Assembly (NCBI GenBank): GCA_014529385.2 | Contig: CM043964.1 | Span: 134,518,420 to 134,582,419, forward strand | Reading direction: 5' to 3' | DNA length: 64,000 nt | DNA from: Adiantum capillus-veneris | Lineage: Eukaryota; Streptophyta; Polypodiopsida; Polypodiales; Pteridaceae | Part shown: piece by piece, positions 21,979 to 33,119 of the stretch | How positions within the stretch are numbered: position 1 is the first letter of the stretch | Layout of the letters: every line of letters begins with the position of its first letter | The notes under the pieces: generated by a model | Seen by the model: the letters and a program-made list of their open reading frames with translations, nothing else | Told to the model about the DNA's origin: nothing | Database searches by the model: none | Position numbers and translations under genes: made by a program

Positions 21979-23299
21979 CACTAGGTTGGTAATGGGACAT
22001 TTTTATGTCCTGTTAAGTGACCATTTTCCTTGAATTATGTCTAGAGTTTCAAAATGGATTTTGAGGTGCTATCTGTCTAGAAAGTTGTCTCATGAGCTGA
22101 AAAAAACTCGACATTTTTTTGGAATATCAATTCCCTCTTTAACCTTGTCCTTGCACAACATTTCACAACCTAAATTGTGTGAAAAAACGGGTCCTGTTTT
22201 TGGCTTTTTTCAACTTTTTGCAACTATACCACTCTAGAATTCATGTTTGTGAGGTCTATAATGCTAGAGAACTATCTTTAGTAGACCTCAACATGTCCTG
22301 ATGCTTCTAGGGAGAAATAAATGTTAAAGTTGTAAGTTATGACCAAATTACAAAAATTGTCAAATCCTGCTTTTTAGCCAATTTTAGCTCTTCTATGATT
22401 TTTTTGGTGGCTTTCATGATATCCAAATGCAGTTTTGATTTTCTATGTTGCATATTGTAACATAAAGCTAATATTCCTTGAGTTTTGGGGCACCTAATAC
22501 CCTATTTTGCATAGTAGACAACGATGGTTGATTTTTTCGATTATATAAGAAAACGAAACATTCTAGTATATCAAGTATAGCTTTTTCAATATTGTTAGTT
22601 TCTTGTGACAACTACATGCATTTTTTAGGTAGTAACCATATCTAGTCATAAGGATCAAATTTGGCTAGATATTGAATAGTTTCTATGGGATTCTACAACT
22701 CATAATGTTGAACCCAGTTTTTTCATGTTTTCTATATTTAGCACTTCATCTTTGTCCCCAAGATTCCCCTTGGTAAGAGATGTATTATTCTTTTGACATG
22801 CTCCATGGCTCCTTATGAACCTAAAGGACAATAGGAAACTAAGAAAACATGCATATATTATTTGTATTGAGCGTGGCTATAGAAACTTTGATGATAGGTT
22901 TGCAGAATGGTAAAAATTTAAGTTTTTTGTACTTATTTCTTTTGGCAAAACAAAAAATAGTGAGTGAGAAGCAATCATATGTTCTGATCACCAACCCATT
23001 GAAGTTAACTAGGGAATTTATCTCAAATCCTACAAAAATCCCTAATCTTATTTTTATGCAACAAAACGTAAGAAATGACTGTTTTGATGAAAATGTACTG
23101 GTCCATCAACTTTGGAGGCTTGGTGTGACCAAAAGATGAGAAGTTTTACAAGTTTCTTATTTTTTCCATGTGTAGTAGGCCTTGAACTATAACCTCATGG
23201 AAGGATTTTACAAAATGAGTGGATCTACTATGGTTTTGGAGGTTTTTTTCGAAACCCTGAAAGGACATTTTTATGTCCTGTTAGGTTACCAACCTAGTG
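21979..23299. mobile_element. 1.3-kb TIR DNA transposon (CACTAGG ends), non-autonomous
   Basis: Ends are perfect 14-bp inverted repeats (CACTAGGTTGGTAA). It interrupts TTGTTAAGTATGG, which is intact at 9,276, 28,370 and 53,516. The duplicated target is TTAA if the element begins at CACTAG, or TA if the TIR is taken one base longer (ACACTAGG). Just inside each end lies the palindrome GGACATTTTTATGTCC followed by TGTTA, in the same orientation at both ends. The interior is AT-rich; the longest frame (22,849-23,139) has no recognised motif. TTAA targets suggest piggyBac, TA targets suggest Tc1/mariner, and the CACTA start suggests En/Spm, but that family makes 3-bp duplications. Assignment is open. 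Confidence 0.8.
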
Positions 23300-23670
23300 T
23301 TAAGTATGGAGCTTGATTCACCCCTTGTAATTTTTAGTATTAAGAACGCACATTTGTAAGGCCCCCGTTATGAGGAGAAGCCATCGTGCATGAAGAAAAT
23401 CACTCGACAGAAAACAAAAAATCCATGCCCAGTATCGATCGAGCTTTACTCAAGACTGCCTTCATCAGAATATTCCTTTTTGTCGTAATATTATGATCCG
23501 ACGGCGATTGAAAAAGGGTCAAAAATGGCAGGTCGGTTGCTTGTAATTAGTCAATGGTGGGTGGCCAAATTCAATGGCCGGTGGCTGATTTCAAGGCAGA
23601 CTTATCTTCTCAAGGGCGACCACACATGGGCACATTGGAGAGTCCAACTTGGACATGTCTACACAAGGGC
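23300..23670. repeat. T3 LTR-like block, truncated
   Basis: Resumes TTAAGTATGGAGCTTG after the DNA transposon and continues to CTACACAAGGGCATGAG, where it joins the 3' end of the internal region (GCTACCTTCTTGATTTC). Only the first half of T3 is present. Confidence 0.65.
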
Positions 23671-25029
23671 ATGAGAATTGCTACCTTCTTGATTTCTTTA
23701 TTTTGTGGGAGCATTCTTCCTCAATTGTCCACTACAACATGGCTTTGTCAAGGACAACAAAGCTTAGGAAGGGGGGAATGTTGGAAGCATCCAACACTAG
23801 CATCCATTTTCAACTTCTTCATGTGCACATTTTTTCATTTACCATGTATAGATTCACTAACTTTTTACGAGTTCCAAATTGCATCTACTATTTTACTTTA
23901 TGTGCCTTGGACGGCTGGCCATTCATTTTAAACACCCTAGGCATACAAGTGAATTGTAGATCATCTGAAAGGGGAGAGGCCATTTTGTGAGAAAACCTAG
24001 ATTAGAGTTGAAGAAGAAGGAGGCTATGGAGGTGGAGACTTGGAGCCACATGTACTCTCTTCAAAAAATGATTAAAGCACGCATTTAAGTTGAGTCCTAT
24101 GATTCTCTCTTGATTTTCATTAAAGCTGTGTATTAATTCAATGTGTGTATAAAGAACTAATCGCTCTATAATGGTTTAACTACCTATTATGTGTTTATTT
24201 ATGGTGTTGTGTGCATGATTAGATTAGTGTGTAAATTAGAATTTGATATACATCACTCTAATCATAACCCATGAGCTTAGGTGAGCTCATGTTTAGGATG
24301 TGCCTACAAGGATTAGTAGGGAATGCAACGAAGAGCATTGCATGATTAGCATAAGGGTTAACGAGTGTGTCACCACTAATCCATTTCATTAGCTTTCTCT
24401 TCTTCCTATTCTACATGGACTTTCATGATTTCCCCACTCTTTTCTTACTCATTACTCTCACACACTCACCCATGTGATGCTTCCATGCCCTAGCCTGGTG
24501 GTTGGCATCCATGGATTGATAATTTTGTTGATTCATTGAAACTATGCTACAAGGGAGCCAACCAACATTCAGAATGCAATCACTCCTTTTGTGGTAGATA
24601 CACATTGTCAATGAAGGTTATTAATGGAGAGAAATTCATATTATTAGGCATTCCAATGGGATTCCATGGAGCTTTTGAATAGAGATGGATTCCATGACTT
24701 TTGAATAGAGATGGATTCTATGTAACTTTTTAGTAGAGATGGATCCTATGTAACCTTTTTGGCTCAATGATTACCTATCAATGCTTCTTTAAAGAAATGT
24801 CCATCTTTTCTCTTTGGAGGTGTGTAGGTCTTGATAAGGGTTTTACACTTGAGAGGGTTTTCTTTTCGAGATATGAATTTCTTCCTAAAGACTCTACTCT
24901 TGTGTTTGCAAAGTTTGGGATGCATGGACATAGCTTAAAGAAAAAAAAAAATTTCTATAAGAAAAAGATAAGTCGATAACTTTTGCCTTAGTGACTATGT
25001 CTTCTTTAGAATATCAATGCACACCATAA
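23671..25029 (+). repeat. End of internal region plus LTR-like block L1, copy 4
   Basis: About 100 bases equal to 6,170-6,274 with the polypurine tract, then L1 from TGTTGG at 23,779. It ends at CACCATAA (25,029), fused to copia leader exactly as at 10,721. Confidence 0.65.
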
Positions 25030-25252
25030 CAATGATGTTTTTTGCATAACAGGTGCCTTATAGTCTTCTACGGTTTGTGCTATATAGCACATGTTGTTCC
25101 CACTCCGTTTCTCCTATTTCCGAGCAGTTTTCACATTAGGTGCAACATTTACCATGGCTGACAACAACAACACAGATGTGTTCAAGATGATTGTTGTTGA
25201 GAACAGGTTGGATGGGGACAACTACCCTATGTGAGCTTATATGATGCAACAT

Positions 25253-27371
25253 GTATGTGGTGTTGCTGAGAGGAAAAACAGGTCACTAACGGAATTGGCT
25301 CGATGTATGGTCAAAAGTCAAGCTTTATCGCATTCTTTTTGGCTTGAGGCCATCATGTGTGCAACTTATGTACTAAACAGGTGTCCTACGAAAGCTTTGC
25401 AGTCTATTACTCCATATGAAGCATGGCATAATAGAAAGCCTTCTATTGAGCACATGCGTGATTTTGGTTGTTTGGCATATGCTTTGGTGCCACAAAAACA
25501 GCGCGATAAATTGGATGATAAGGCTTTCAAATGTATTCTTGTTGGTTATACAGCTGAAATCAAAGGTTACAAGTTGTATCATCCGCAAACAAAACGTATT
25601 CTGGTTTCACGGGATGTAGTGTTTGTGGAAGATTCTGTTCAGCCCTTGCTGCCATGTACTAGAGACAGTAATGTAAGCTCACAGAACATTTATGACATTT
25701 TGTTGCCTCTTTTCAGTGTTGGAAATACGAATGTAAGTTCCAATGAGGCAAATGTACAGCCTATGGGGGTTTCTAAAAATGTTACAGATCAGCCTATTAC
25801 TGATGCAGATGTACATGATGTACTTGATGAGGAAAGGGCTGAAAATGAGCAGGCTAGAGGTATGCCAAAATGGTTGGTGCACACTTTGCGTGACAGTAAA
25901 TTGGATGCACCTTTGTCTAGCCATACTCGTCCAAGCTCCACCATGCATCTTATGCATCAGATTGTTATGCTTTGGCTGTGTCTAGCTTACATGATGTTGA
26001 GGAGCCTCTGACTTTTGATGAAGCACAGAATTCAAAAATTTGGATGGCTGCCATGCAATCAAAATATGATGCACTTATAGAAAATGACACGTGGACTTTA
26101 TGTGATTTGCCTCCTGGGAAAAAGGTCATTGGTACGAAGCGGGTTTACAAGTTGAAAAGCAGACCGGATGGTGAGATTGATTGCCATAAGGCTCGACTTG
26201 TTACAAAGGGTTATGCACATCAAAAAGGCATAGATTATGAAGAGACTTTGGTCCCACTTGTCGTATGACTATTGTGCATTTTCTATGTGCATTGGCAGCT
26301 CATTTTGGTTGGGATGTACATCAATCAGACATTGTTACTGCTTTCTTGAATGGTGACATATTTGAGGAAGTTTATGTAACGCAGCCTTGCGGTTTTTTTC
26401 ATAAAAGGACAAGAGGATAAAGTGTGCAAATTGTGGTTCTTTATGTCAATGATTTGCTGATATTTGGACCAAATGAGAGACATATTGCTGAATTTAAGTC
26501 TGATTTGAATGCCACTTTCAAGATGAAAGATTTGGGGCTGTTGCATCATTACTTGGGTATATAGTTTAAGCAGTGTGATGGTGGTATTGCCTTGTGTCAG
26601 AAAAGTTACATAGAGACATTGCAATGTAAGTTTGGACTTGAGGATTGCAAACATATTGCCACTCCCATGGAAACAGGTTTGAGGTTGAGGCTACATGATA
26701 CCGGCGATCCTGTTGATGTCACTCTTTACCAAACTGTTGTTGGCTGCCTCATTTATGTATACAACATGAGGCCTGATATGCAGTTTGCAGTCTCACATAT
26801 CAGCAGATTTATGCATAGCCCAGGGTCTAAGCATTGGCAGGCTGTCAAAAGGATTTTCCGCTACCTTAGTGGAACTTTACATCTTGGCTTGTTTTATCCT
26901 AAGGGGGGATCATTGCCGCCAAACTTACATGCTTTTTCGGACTTCGATTGGGCTAGTGGTTTTTGTTTCATGCTTGGCAGTTCATGTATATCATGGTTGA
27001 GCAAGAAGCAACCTACTGTGGCCACTTCAAGTTGTGAGACTGAGTACAGGGCAGTCTTCACAGCTACGGTTGAGTGTGTATGGCTTAGACGCCTTATGGC
27101 TGATTTGGGTGTTGGACAGGACACTGCCAACACTATCTACATTGACAGTCAAAGCGCATTGGTAGTTGGGAGGAACCCAGTTTTTCATGCTCGCACAAAG
27201 CACATTGAGGTGCATTACCACTATGTCAGGGAGAGTCTCTCAACAAGAGAGATCACCTTGTCTTATGTGCCAACACAGGACAACCTTGCAGAAATTTTTA
27301 CAAAGGCATTGTCTCGTGAGAAGCTTGAAGCTTTCCGCAAAGCTTTGGGCTTACTCCCCTTTGTGGACTGA
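25253..27371 (+). pseudogene. pol: Copia C pol remnant (integrase end, RT, RNase H)
   Basis: It opens with the integrase Glu region (GVAERKNR), then the linker, RT N-part (GTKRVYKLKSRPDGEIDCHK), a deletion across the RT core, the palm (LYVNDLLI) and RNase H with TKHIEVHYHYVRE to LLPFVD. Unlike A and B it keeps CAT at the position of TAG 20,058, TCA at the position of TAA 20,166, and the reading frame at the 2-nt lesion, so it belongs to a separate sub-lineage. Non-functional. Confidence 0.9.
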
Positions 27372-27446
27372 TCATGTCCTCAGGGCATGGCACTTCCCTT
27401 TACTCATGTGCCAGCTCTCGTTCACCACATCACTCCAGGGGGGATT

Positions 27447-27672
27447 TGTTACCATATACATGTGGTAGTGATGCGTGTGAACACACAAGGACCGCCGGGG
27501 AATTTTTCCCTCTTTAGGAGGTTTTTCCCCCCCAGCATTATATATACGCCTATCACTCTAGGGCTATCTATCTTTCCATTCCACACTAAGAAACACAATC
27601 TCTATTGTGTGCCTTGAGCTTCCTTCGTCTTCTCCAAGCTATGTGTGTTTCTCTGCAACCCTAATTCCAACA
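27447..27672 (+). repeat. 3' LTR of copia C
   Basis: 226 bases, preceded by the polypurine tract AGGGGGGATT. It joins GTGACCACAATGAGG of a V2 block, the same join as after copia D at 54,911, so C and D derive from one insertion that was later duplicated. Confidence 0.9.
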
Positions 27673-28371
27673 GTGACCACAATGAGGGTCCCACCATCCC
27701 AGTTTTGTGTTCATCAAATGACAATGTTAGGATTTGAAGGGCTTCTTATTCTTTTAAAAGATAGGAATTAGGAAATGCTATCCTTCTCTATGAAAGGTAA
27801 TATTTTCATTTGGCTCCATTATTTATCCCTTTTTACTCAAAAAAAATTTAGATTCCCTAGCACTGTAAGGACTTTTATAAAATTCTAGCTCTTTCAAATT
27901 TAAAATGTAGCTCTACTCCCTCATATGCACATTTTTTCATTTACCATCTATAGATTCATGGACTTTTTACGAGTTCCAAATTTATATACTATTTTACTCT
28001 ATGTGTCTTGGACGGTCAGCCATTCATTTTTTAAACCCTAGGCATATAAGTGATTGTAGATCATGTGAAAGGAGAGAGATTATTTTGAGAGAAGATATAA
28101 ATTAGAGAAGGAGAAGAAGGAAGCTATGGAGGTGGAGGCTTGGAGCAACATGTACTCTGTTCACAAATCTGTTAATGCACGCATTGAGTTTCAGTCCTAT
28201 GGTTCTAGCTTGGTTTTTATAAACGTTGTGTATTAATGTCCTGGTGTGTGTGTATTAAGAACTAATCGCTCTATAAATGCCTAATTACCTATTCTGTGTC
28301 TATTTATGGTGTTGTGTGCATGATTAGATTAGTGTGTAGATTAAAATTTGTGCATATATCACTCTAATTGT
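27673..28371. repeat. V2 block, partial
   Basis: From GTGACCACAATGAGG to ATCACTCTAATTGT; contains the unoccupied copia A target near 28,078. No gene. Confidence 0.75.
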
Positions 28372-28996
28372 TGTTAAGTATGGAGCTTGATTTACCCCTT
28401 GTAATTTTTAGTATTAAGAACACACATTTGTAAGGCCCCCGTTATGAGGAGAAGCCATCGTGCATGAAGAAAATCACTCGACGAAAAACCAAAAATCCAC
28501 ACCCAGTATCAATCGAGCTTTGCTCGAGACTGCCTTCATCAAAATATTCCTTTTTGTCGTAATATTATGATCGGACGACGATTGAAAAAGGGTCGAAAAA
28601 TGGCAGATCGGTTAGTCGTAATTAGTCAATGGTCGTTGGCCGAATTCAATGGCCAGTGGCTGATTTCAAGGCAGACTTGTCTTCTCAAGGGCGACCACAC
28701 ATGGGCGCATTGGAGACTCCAACTTGGACTTGTCTACACAAGGGCGACTACACAGGGCTGCCTGTCGTGAGAGAGGACAACCCTTTTTGCCTATAAAAGG
28801 AGGTCTTTTCTACACACAAAAAACGCATTGTGGTGCATTGTGAAGTTGATGTGAGGTGGTGAGAATGAAACAAGGTAGGAGCTCCATTAAGGGTATAACC
28901 CCTTTGTAACCTACTTCTATTTTGAAGTACTAACGCCATTGACTGGCTGCTTTCCCGTGGATGTAGCCCACATTGGGTGAACCACGTATATTGTGT

Positions 28997-29054
<58 letters not shown>

Positions 29055-29136
29055 ATAATCTCTCGTATGTGAAAAATTGTCTCTCCATTAAGTAAGCTAC
29101 TCTATCATCTACTTACCTACATTCTATCTCCTAACA
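28372..29136 (+). repeat. T3: likely solo LTR, 765 bp
   Basis: It begins TGTTAAGTATGG and ends CTCCTAACA, so its ends are short inverted repeats of TG...CA type. A TATA box TATAAAAGG lies at 28,792-28,800, and a (CT)n run at 28,999-29,050 sits near the 3' end. The complete second copy is 55,613-56,360. Where it is absent, the host reads CTCTAATCATAACCC (6,756). No primer site or internal region follows, so a solo LTR is the simplest reading; I could not define a clean target duplication. Confidence 0.65.
28999..29050. repeat. (CT)n microsatellite
   Basis: About 52 bases inside the T3 LTR; the copy at 56,218-56,280 is longer. Confidence 0.9.
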
Positions 29137-29972
29137 ATCGTAACCCATGAGCTTAGGTGAGCTCTTGTTTAGGATGTTCCTACAAGGATTAGTAACAAAG
29201 AGCATAAGGGGTAACGTGTGTGTGACCACTAATCCCTTTCATTAGTTTTCTCTTCTATTCTAGATGGCCTCTCATTATTCCACACTCTTTTCTTACTCAT
29301 TACTCGCACACACTCACCCACGTGATGCTTCCATGTCCTAGCTGGGTCGATGGCATCCATGGACTAAAATTTTTGTTGATTCATTACAACTATGCTACAA
29401 GGGAACCAGTCAACATTAGGAATACAATCACTCCTTCCGTAATAGATACACATTCTCAATGAAGGTTATTAATAGAGAGAATTTTGTATCATTAGGCATT
29501 CTAATGGGATTCCATGTAGCTTTTGAATAGAGATGGATTCTATGTAACTTAACTAGAGATGGATTTTATGTAACTTTTTTGCCTCCAATGATTATCTAGC
29601 AATGCATCTTAAAAGAAATGTCCTTCTTTTCTCTCTAGAGGTATATAGATCTTGATAAGGGTTTTAATCTTGATAACATTTTGTTTTCCAAATAAGAATT
29701 TCTTTCGAAAGACTCTACTCTTGTGTTTGCAAAGTTTGGGAGCTCAAAGAAAAAATGGCTTTTCTATAAGAAATCGATAACTTTTGCCGTATTGACTATG
29801 TCTTCTTTAGCATATTAATGCATGCCATAACTTCTAACAAGGCTATAAGAACACATAAGACTAGTAAAGCATATATAAACGAATAATTTTCAAGTCAAAA
29901 TAAATAAAAAAAGGATGATCAACGAACAAATTTATGATGACTTTCGAATATCTCAACATAATTTATATATAT

Positions 29973-30015
<43 letters not shown>

Positions 30016-30235
30016 TATTTACCTTCAGGTTGCATTAAACACCATATTAGAAAGTTTGAAACTTTAGGGCAAAATTGAGAATCACGAATGTCTTGAAGAT
30101 TTGGCCATTCAAACTATTTTTTGAGGCCAAAGAGGCTTCCACAAGGTAATACTTGAAAAGTTATTCTAAGCCATGCTCGCAAAACTTTGCCTAAGATTTA
30201 GTCATGTGGTAAAATCTTAAGATTGGTTTGAAAGT
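29137..30235. repeat. Diverged L1/alpha/beta block
   Basis: Order is as in the L1 copies but diverged: CATGAGCTTAGGTGAGCTC (also at 6,770), the 29,630-29,850 alpha-like part, then beta with a TTTA microsatellite at 29,970-30,017. Collinear with 56,361-57,479. No gene. Confidence 0.7.
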
Positions 30236-30660
30236 GTGGCTATGTCAAGGGTGGAAGGCTCACATCCAATACAACCTGGATTGGGATACTTTAAGCAAGC
30301 CATTAGCTTTTTTAGCTCCTCCACCATGTCTACTATGTTTGAAAAACTTGGTTCTTGATTGGTAGTGAGACTTCTCCATACCTTGAGTAGACCAGAATAA
30401 CAAGCTTCCATATTTCTTTACAAAACAAGGAGTGCGCTTGTAGATAATATGCTGCACAAACAAGATAATTTCTTTATCCACTTGTGCAAGTATTGAAGAG
30501 AGTTAGTAGAATCAAAATTCATAATTATTACCATGTGGTGTGTGAAGTGATTTAAGCTCCAATTACTTTTTGTAGCTTTCTTAAATCTATTCCACTCTTA
30601 AGAGAACATGGAGAGGTCATTCTTTCCCTAATGATTTTTATGATGAGACAGACAAATTGA
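30236..30660 (-). pseudogene. Fragment of a TE-like gene (STQGMEKSHYQ motif), exon-intron-exon
   Basis: On the minus strand an exon ending NHFTHHM is followed by a GT-AG intron at 30,452-30,531 (80 nt) and an exon reading HIIYKRTPCFVKKYGSL, then STQGMEKSHYQSR and a HGGG motif. The larger gene at 37,510-39,362 has the same protein motifs and an intron at exactly the same codon boundary (Met, intron, His-Ile). Only this part is present, so the fragment is dead. It was copied as genomic DNA. A near-identical copy is at 57,480-57,895. Confidence 0.75.
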
Positions 30661-30780
30661 CCCCGATGGCCTCTACACTAGGACGATGCCTAGGGACCTC
30701 ATCAGTGGGGGAAGATAGACACTTGGAGGCACCACCTAGTAGATGTGTGGCTAGGACGCACTATAGGGACTCACAGAGTG

Positions 30781-30851
<71 letters not shown>

Positions 30852-31352
30852 AGAGCTAGGATGCTCGTGCTCATCCAACAAAGGTAGTCAAATAGTACAC
30901 ACTGTCCACATACTAACGACAATAAAGAGTACGTGCACATGGAAATTGTGAGATAAGGAGGAAGATAGAGAGAAAGAGATCTTCAAACATTACATCAAAT
31001 ATCACACTAAAACTCCTGAGTCACAAACATCGAATACGTGTGTATATATTACAAATCGACTGAATGGTGGTTTATAGAGAAGAGCGCTCTTGTTGTTGCC
31101 CATCCATTCACGCTGGCATGCCCACAAGGATGCTTATTGTTGATGGTTTTGGATTACTTGGCTGCATGGTGCACAATGCCATTTAGAACCCAAGAATTGG
31201 AATATTCCACACCACTTTGCCAATGGTGCTAGCAAAGTGTGTGGCATATCATGCGGCTAAGACTATTGGTATGATTTGTGAGATACCATAATGCAAAGTG
31301 CGGTAGTGTGTGTTAACTAATGGTTTGAACAAAGATTTTATGCTACTGCATA

Positions 31353-31385
<33 letters not shown>
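30661..31385. other. No gene; (CA)n and (GA)n repeats
   Basis: Contains (CA)n at 30,781-30,845, a non-coding stretch collinear with 57,896-58,540, and (GA)n at 31,353-31,385 into which copia B inserted. Confidence 0.7.
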
Positions 31386-31387
<2 letters not shown>

Positions 31388-31612
31388 TTACCATATACAT
31401 GTGGTAGTGATGTGTGTGAACACACTAGGACCGTCGGGGCATTTTTTCCCTCTTTAGGACGTTTTCTCTCCCGAGCATTATATATACGCCCATCACTCTA
31501 GGGCTATCTATCTTTCCATTGCACACTAAGTAATACACTCTCCATTGTGTGCCTTGAGCTTCCTTTGTCTTCTCCAAGCTGTGTGCGATTCTCTGCAACC
31601 CTAATTCCAACA
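31386..31612 (+). repeat. 5' LTR of copia B
   Basis: 227 bases, TGTTACC to TTCCAACA, with TATATA near 31,480. It shares ACCGTCGGGG with the LTR of copia E (58,587), where other copies have ACCGCCGGGG, which supports B and E being duplicates of one insertion. Confidence 0.95.
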
Positions 31613-31614
31613 AT

Positions 31615-31629
31615 TGGTATCAGAGCAGG
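31615..31629 (+). promoter_or_regulatory. Primer-binding site (tRNA-iMet), copia B
   Basis: TGGTATCAGAGCAGG, a perfect complement of the plant initiator tRNA-Met 3' end, two bases after the LTR. Confidence 0.92.
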
Positions 31630-31974
31630 TTGCGTCCTACTGGGCTTAGTCGCAAGCTGCTCTAGCACACGCCTACTCGCTTTCTCCGACTTCAGTGAGC
31701 TTTGGCGAGTGTTCACAGGTCGACAAATACTTTGGATATGCTCGTAGAGCTCAGTCTGCTCAGATTTTCGATTCGGGCTCATTTCGACCTTCGATTCCAG
31801 TGCAGGCAGTACTGCATAGGCTATTTTGTCATTTTGTGCAAAATTTTTGTGAGTGCTGTTTTCTGCATAACATGCGTCTTACAGTCTTCTACTATTAGTG
31901 CTATATAGCACGTGTTGTTCTCGCTCCATTTCTCCTATTTTTGGGCAGTTTTCACATCAGGTGCAGCATTTACC

Positions 31975-33119
31975 ATGGCTGACAACAACAACACAGATGT
32001 GTTCAAGATGTTTGCTGTTGAGGACAGGTTGGATGGGGACAATCACCCTATGTGGGCTTATATGATGCAACATGTTCTTGTGTCAAAGGGCGTCTGGAAC
32101 ATTGTGCAGGGCATTGATGTACGTCCTGGTTCTGAGGATGTAGGCGATGTTGAGGATGTTGCAGGTCTTGCTGCAAGGATTGCTGCTGTTAGAGTTGTTT
32201 TGCCTATGGCAGAACAAGCTTGTTGTGATGTTAAGGATGCGCAGGCTCATGCATTGATTGCGTTGTTTGTGAAGCGTACCATTGTTCCTCACATCCGTTC
32301 AGCAAAATCTGCAAAACAGGCTTGGGATATTCTAGCAGGTCTTAATGCAAGCCGCAATGAGGCTAAAATTTCTTTGCTACGTGAAGAGTTGGAGTCAAAG
32401 ATTATGCATGAGGAAGATGATCTTTCCTTGCTAGTGTCAAGGATATCAATGAGCAACTTATTTCTGCAGGAGAAGTCATTTCAGACAGTTCCCTTGTGCA
32501 GAGTGTTCTTGATGCCTTACCAGATTCTTACCAGACTTTTGCTAGTACTTGGAGACTTATGACCCAAGGCAATCCAGAAGTTGTCAAGTTTGATGCATTA
32601 TGCACATTGCTATTGCAAGAGTCACTTTCCAGAAAAAACAAGACTAGACGTCGTGCAGTTGAACAGGCTTTTATTGCTTCTCAAAGAAAGGGTGGTAATA
32701 GTAATGCAACCACTTCTTATGGTTCTGCTCCGAGTGGCAAAACTTTTGTTCCTAATGCTTCTACTGGCAGCAATTCGTCGAGCAATTCTGGTGACAAGGA
32801 AAAAAAGAAGATGCGTTCCCATTATTATAAAGCTAATGATCACTTGATCAAGTCGTGTCCTAAGTTGAAGGCCAAAGAGGCTAAGAAGAAAGATGGTGGT
32901 TCCACTGCAAATGCTGGTTCCACTACAAATGCAGTCGTTGTTGAGTCTTCTGTGAAAGGAGACTCTGTTGCTGATGCTGATGCTGATGCAGAATGGGCTT
33001 TTAGCACAGAGTGCACTTACAATCCTCATGTCCATGATGCATGCTTGTCAATTGCTACAGATTCACATGTGTGGTATTTCAACGGTGGTGCTACAAAGCA
33101 CATTACCTCACATCGTTAA
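31975..33119 (+). pseudogene. gag: Copia B gag and start of protease, broken
   Basis: The start is ATG 31,975 (MADNNNTDVFKMF). A 7-nt deletion near 32,418 shifts the frame; the original frame resumes and runs to TAA 33,117. The zinc knuckle reads SHYYKANDHLIKSC, so the first two cysteines are lost. The protease motif reads FNGG where A has FDSG, so the catalytic Asp is lost. The TAA after ITSHR is at the same codon as in A. The 81-bp duplication of A is absent. Confidence 0.9.

Larger units (their letters stand above)
25030..27672 (+). mobile_element. Copia element C, 5'-truncated and internally deleted
   Basis: The leader starts at the same point as fragment F. gag starts at ATG 25,154 and hits TGA at 25,232 (a Trp codon in the other copies). 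About 20 bases later the sequence jumps to the end of integrase (GVAERKNRSLTELARC), so most of gag, protease and the integrase core are gone. A 1-nt loss near 25,935 and about 135 bp lost in RT after 26,425 follow. RNase H and the C-terminus are intact to TGA 27,369. It has YVND at 26,442. The 3' LTR is 226 bp. Confidence 0.9.

Noticed and set aside
21979-23299. Calling the 1.3-kb element a CACTA transposon because it begins CACTAG
   Set aside because: The 3 bp on either side do not match (TAA against TTA); a 4-bp TTAA or 2-bp TA duplication fits better.
28567-28770. 67-codon frame in the T3 LTR (also 55,682 and 53,713)
   Set aside because: Lies within the repeat, differs by frameshifts between copies, no motif.
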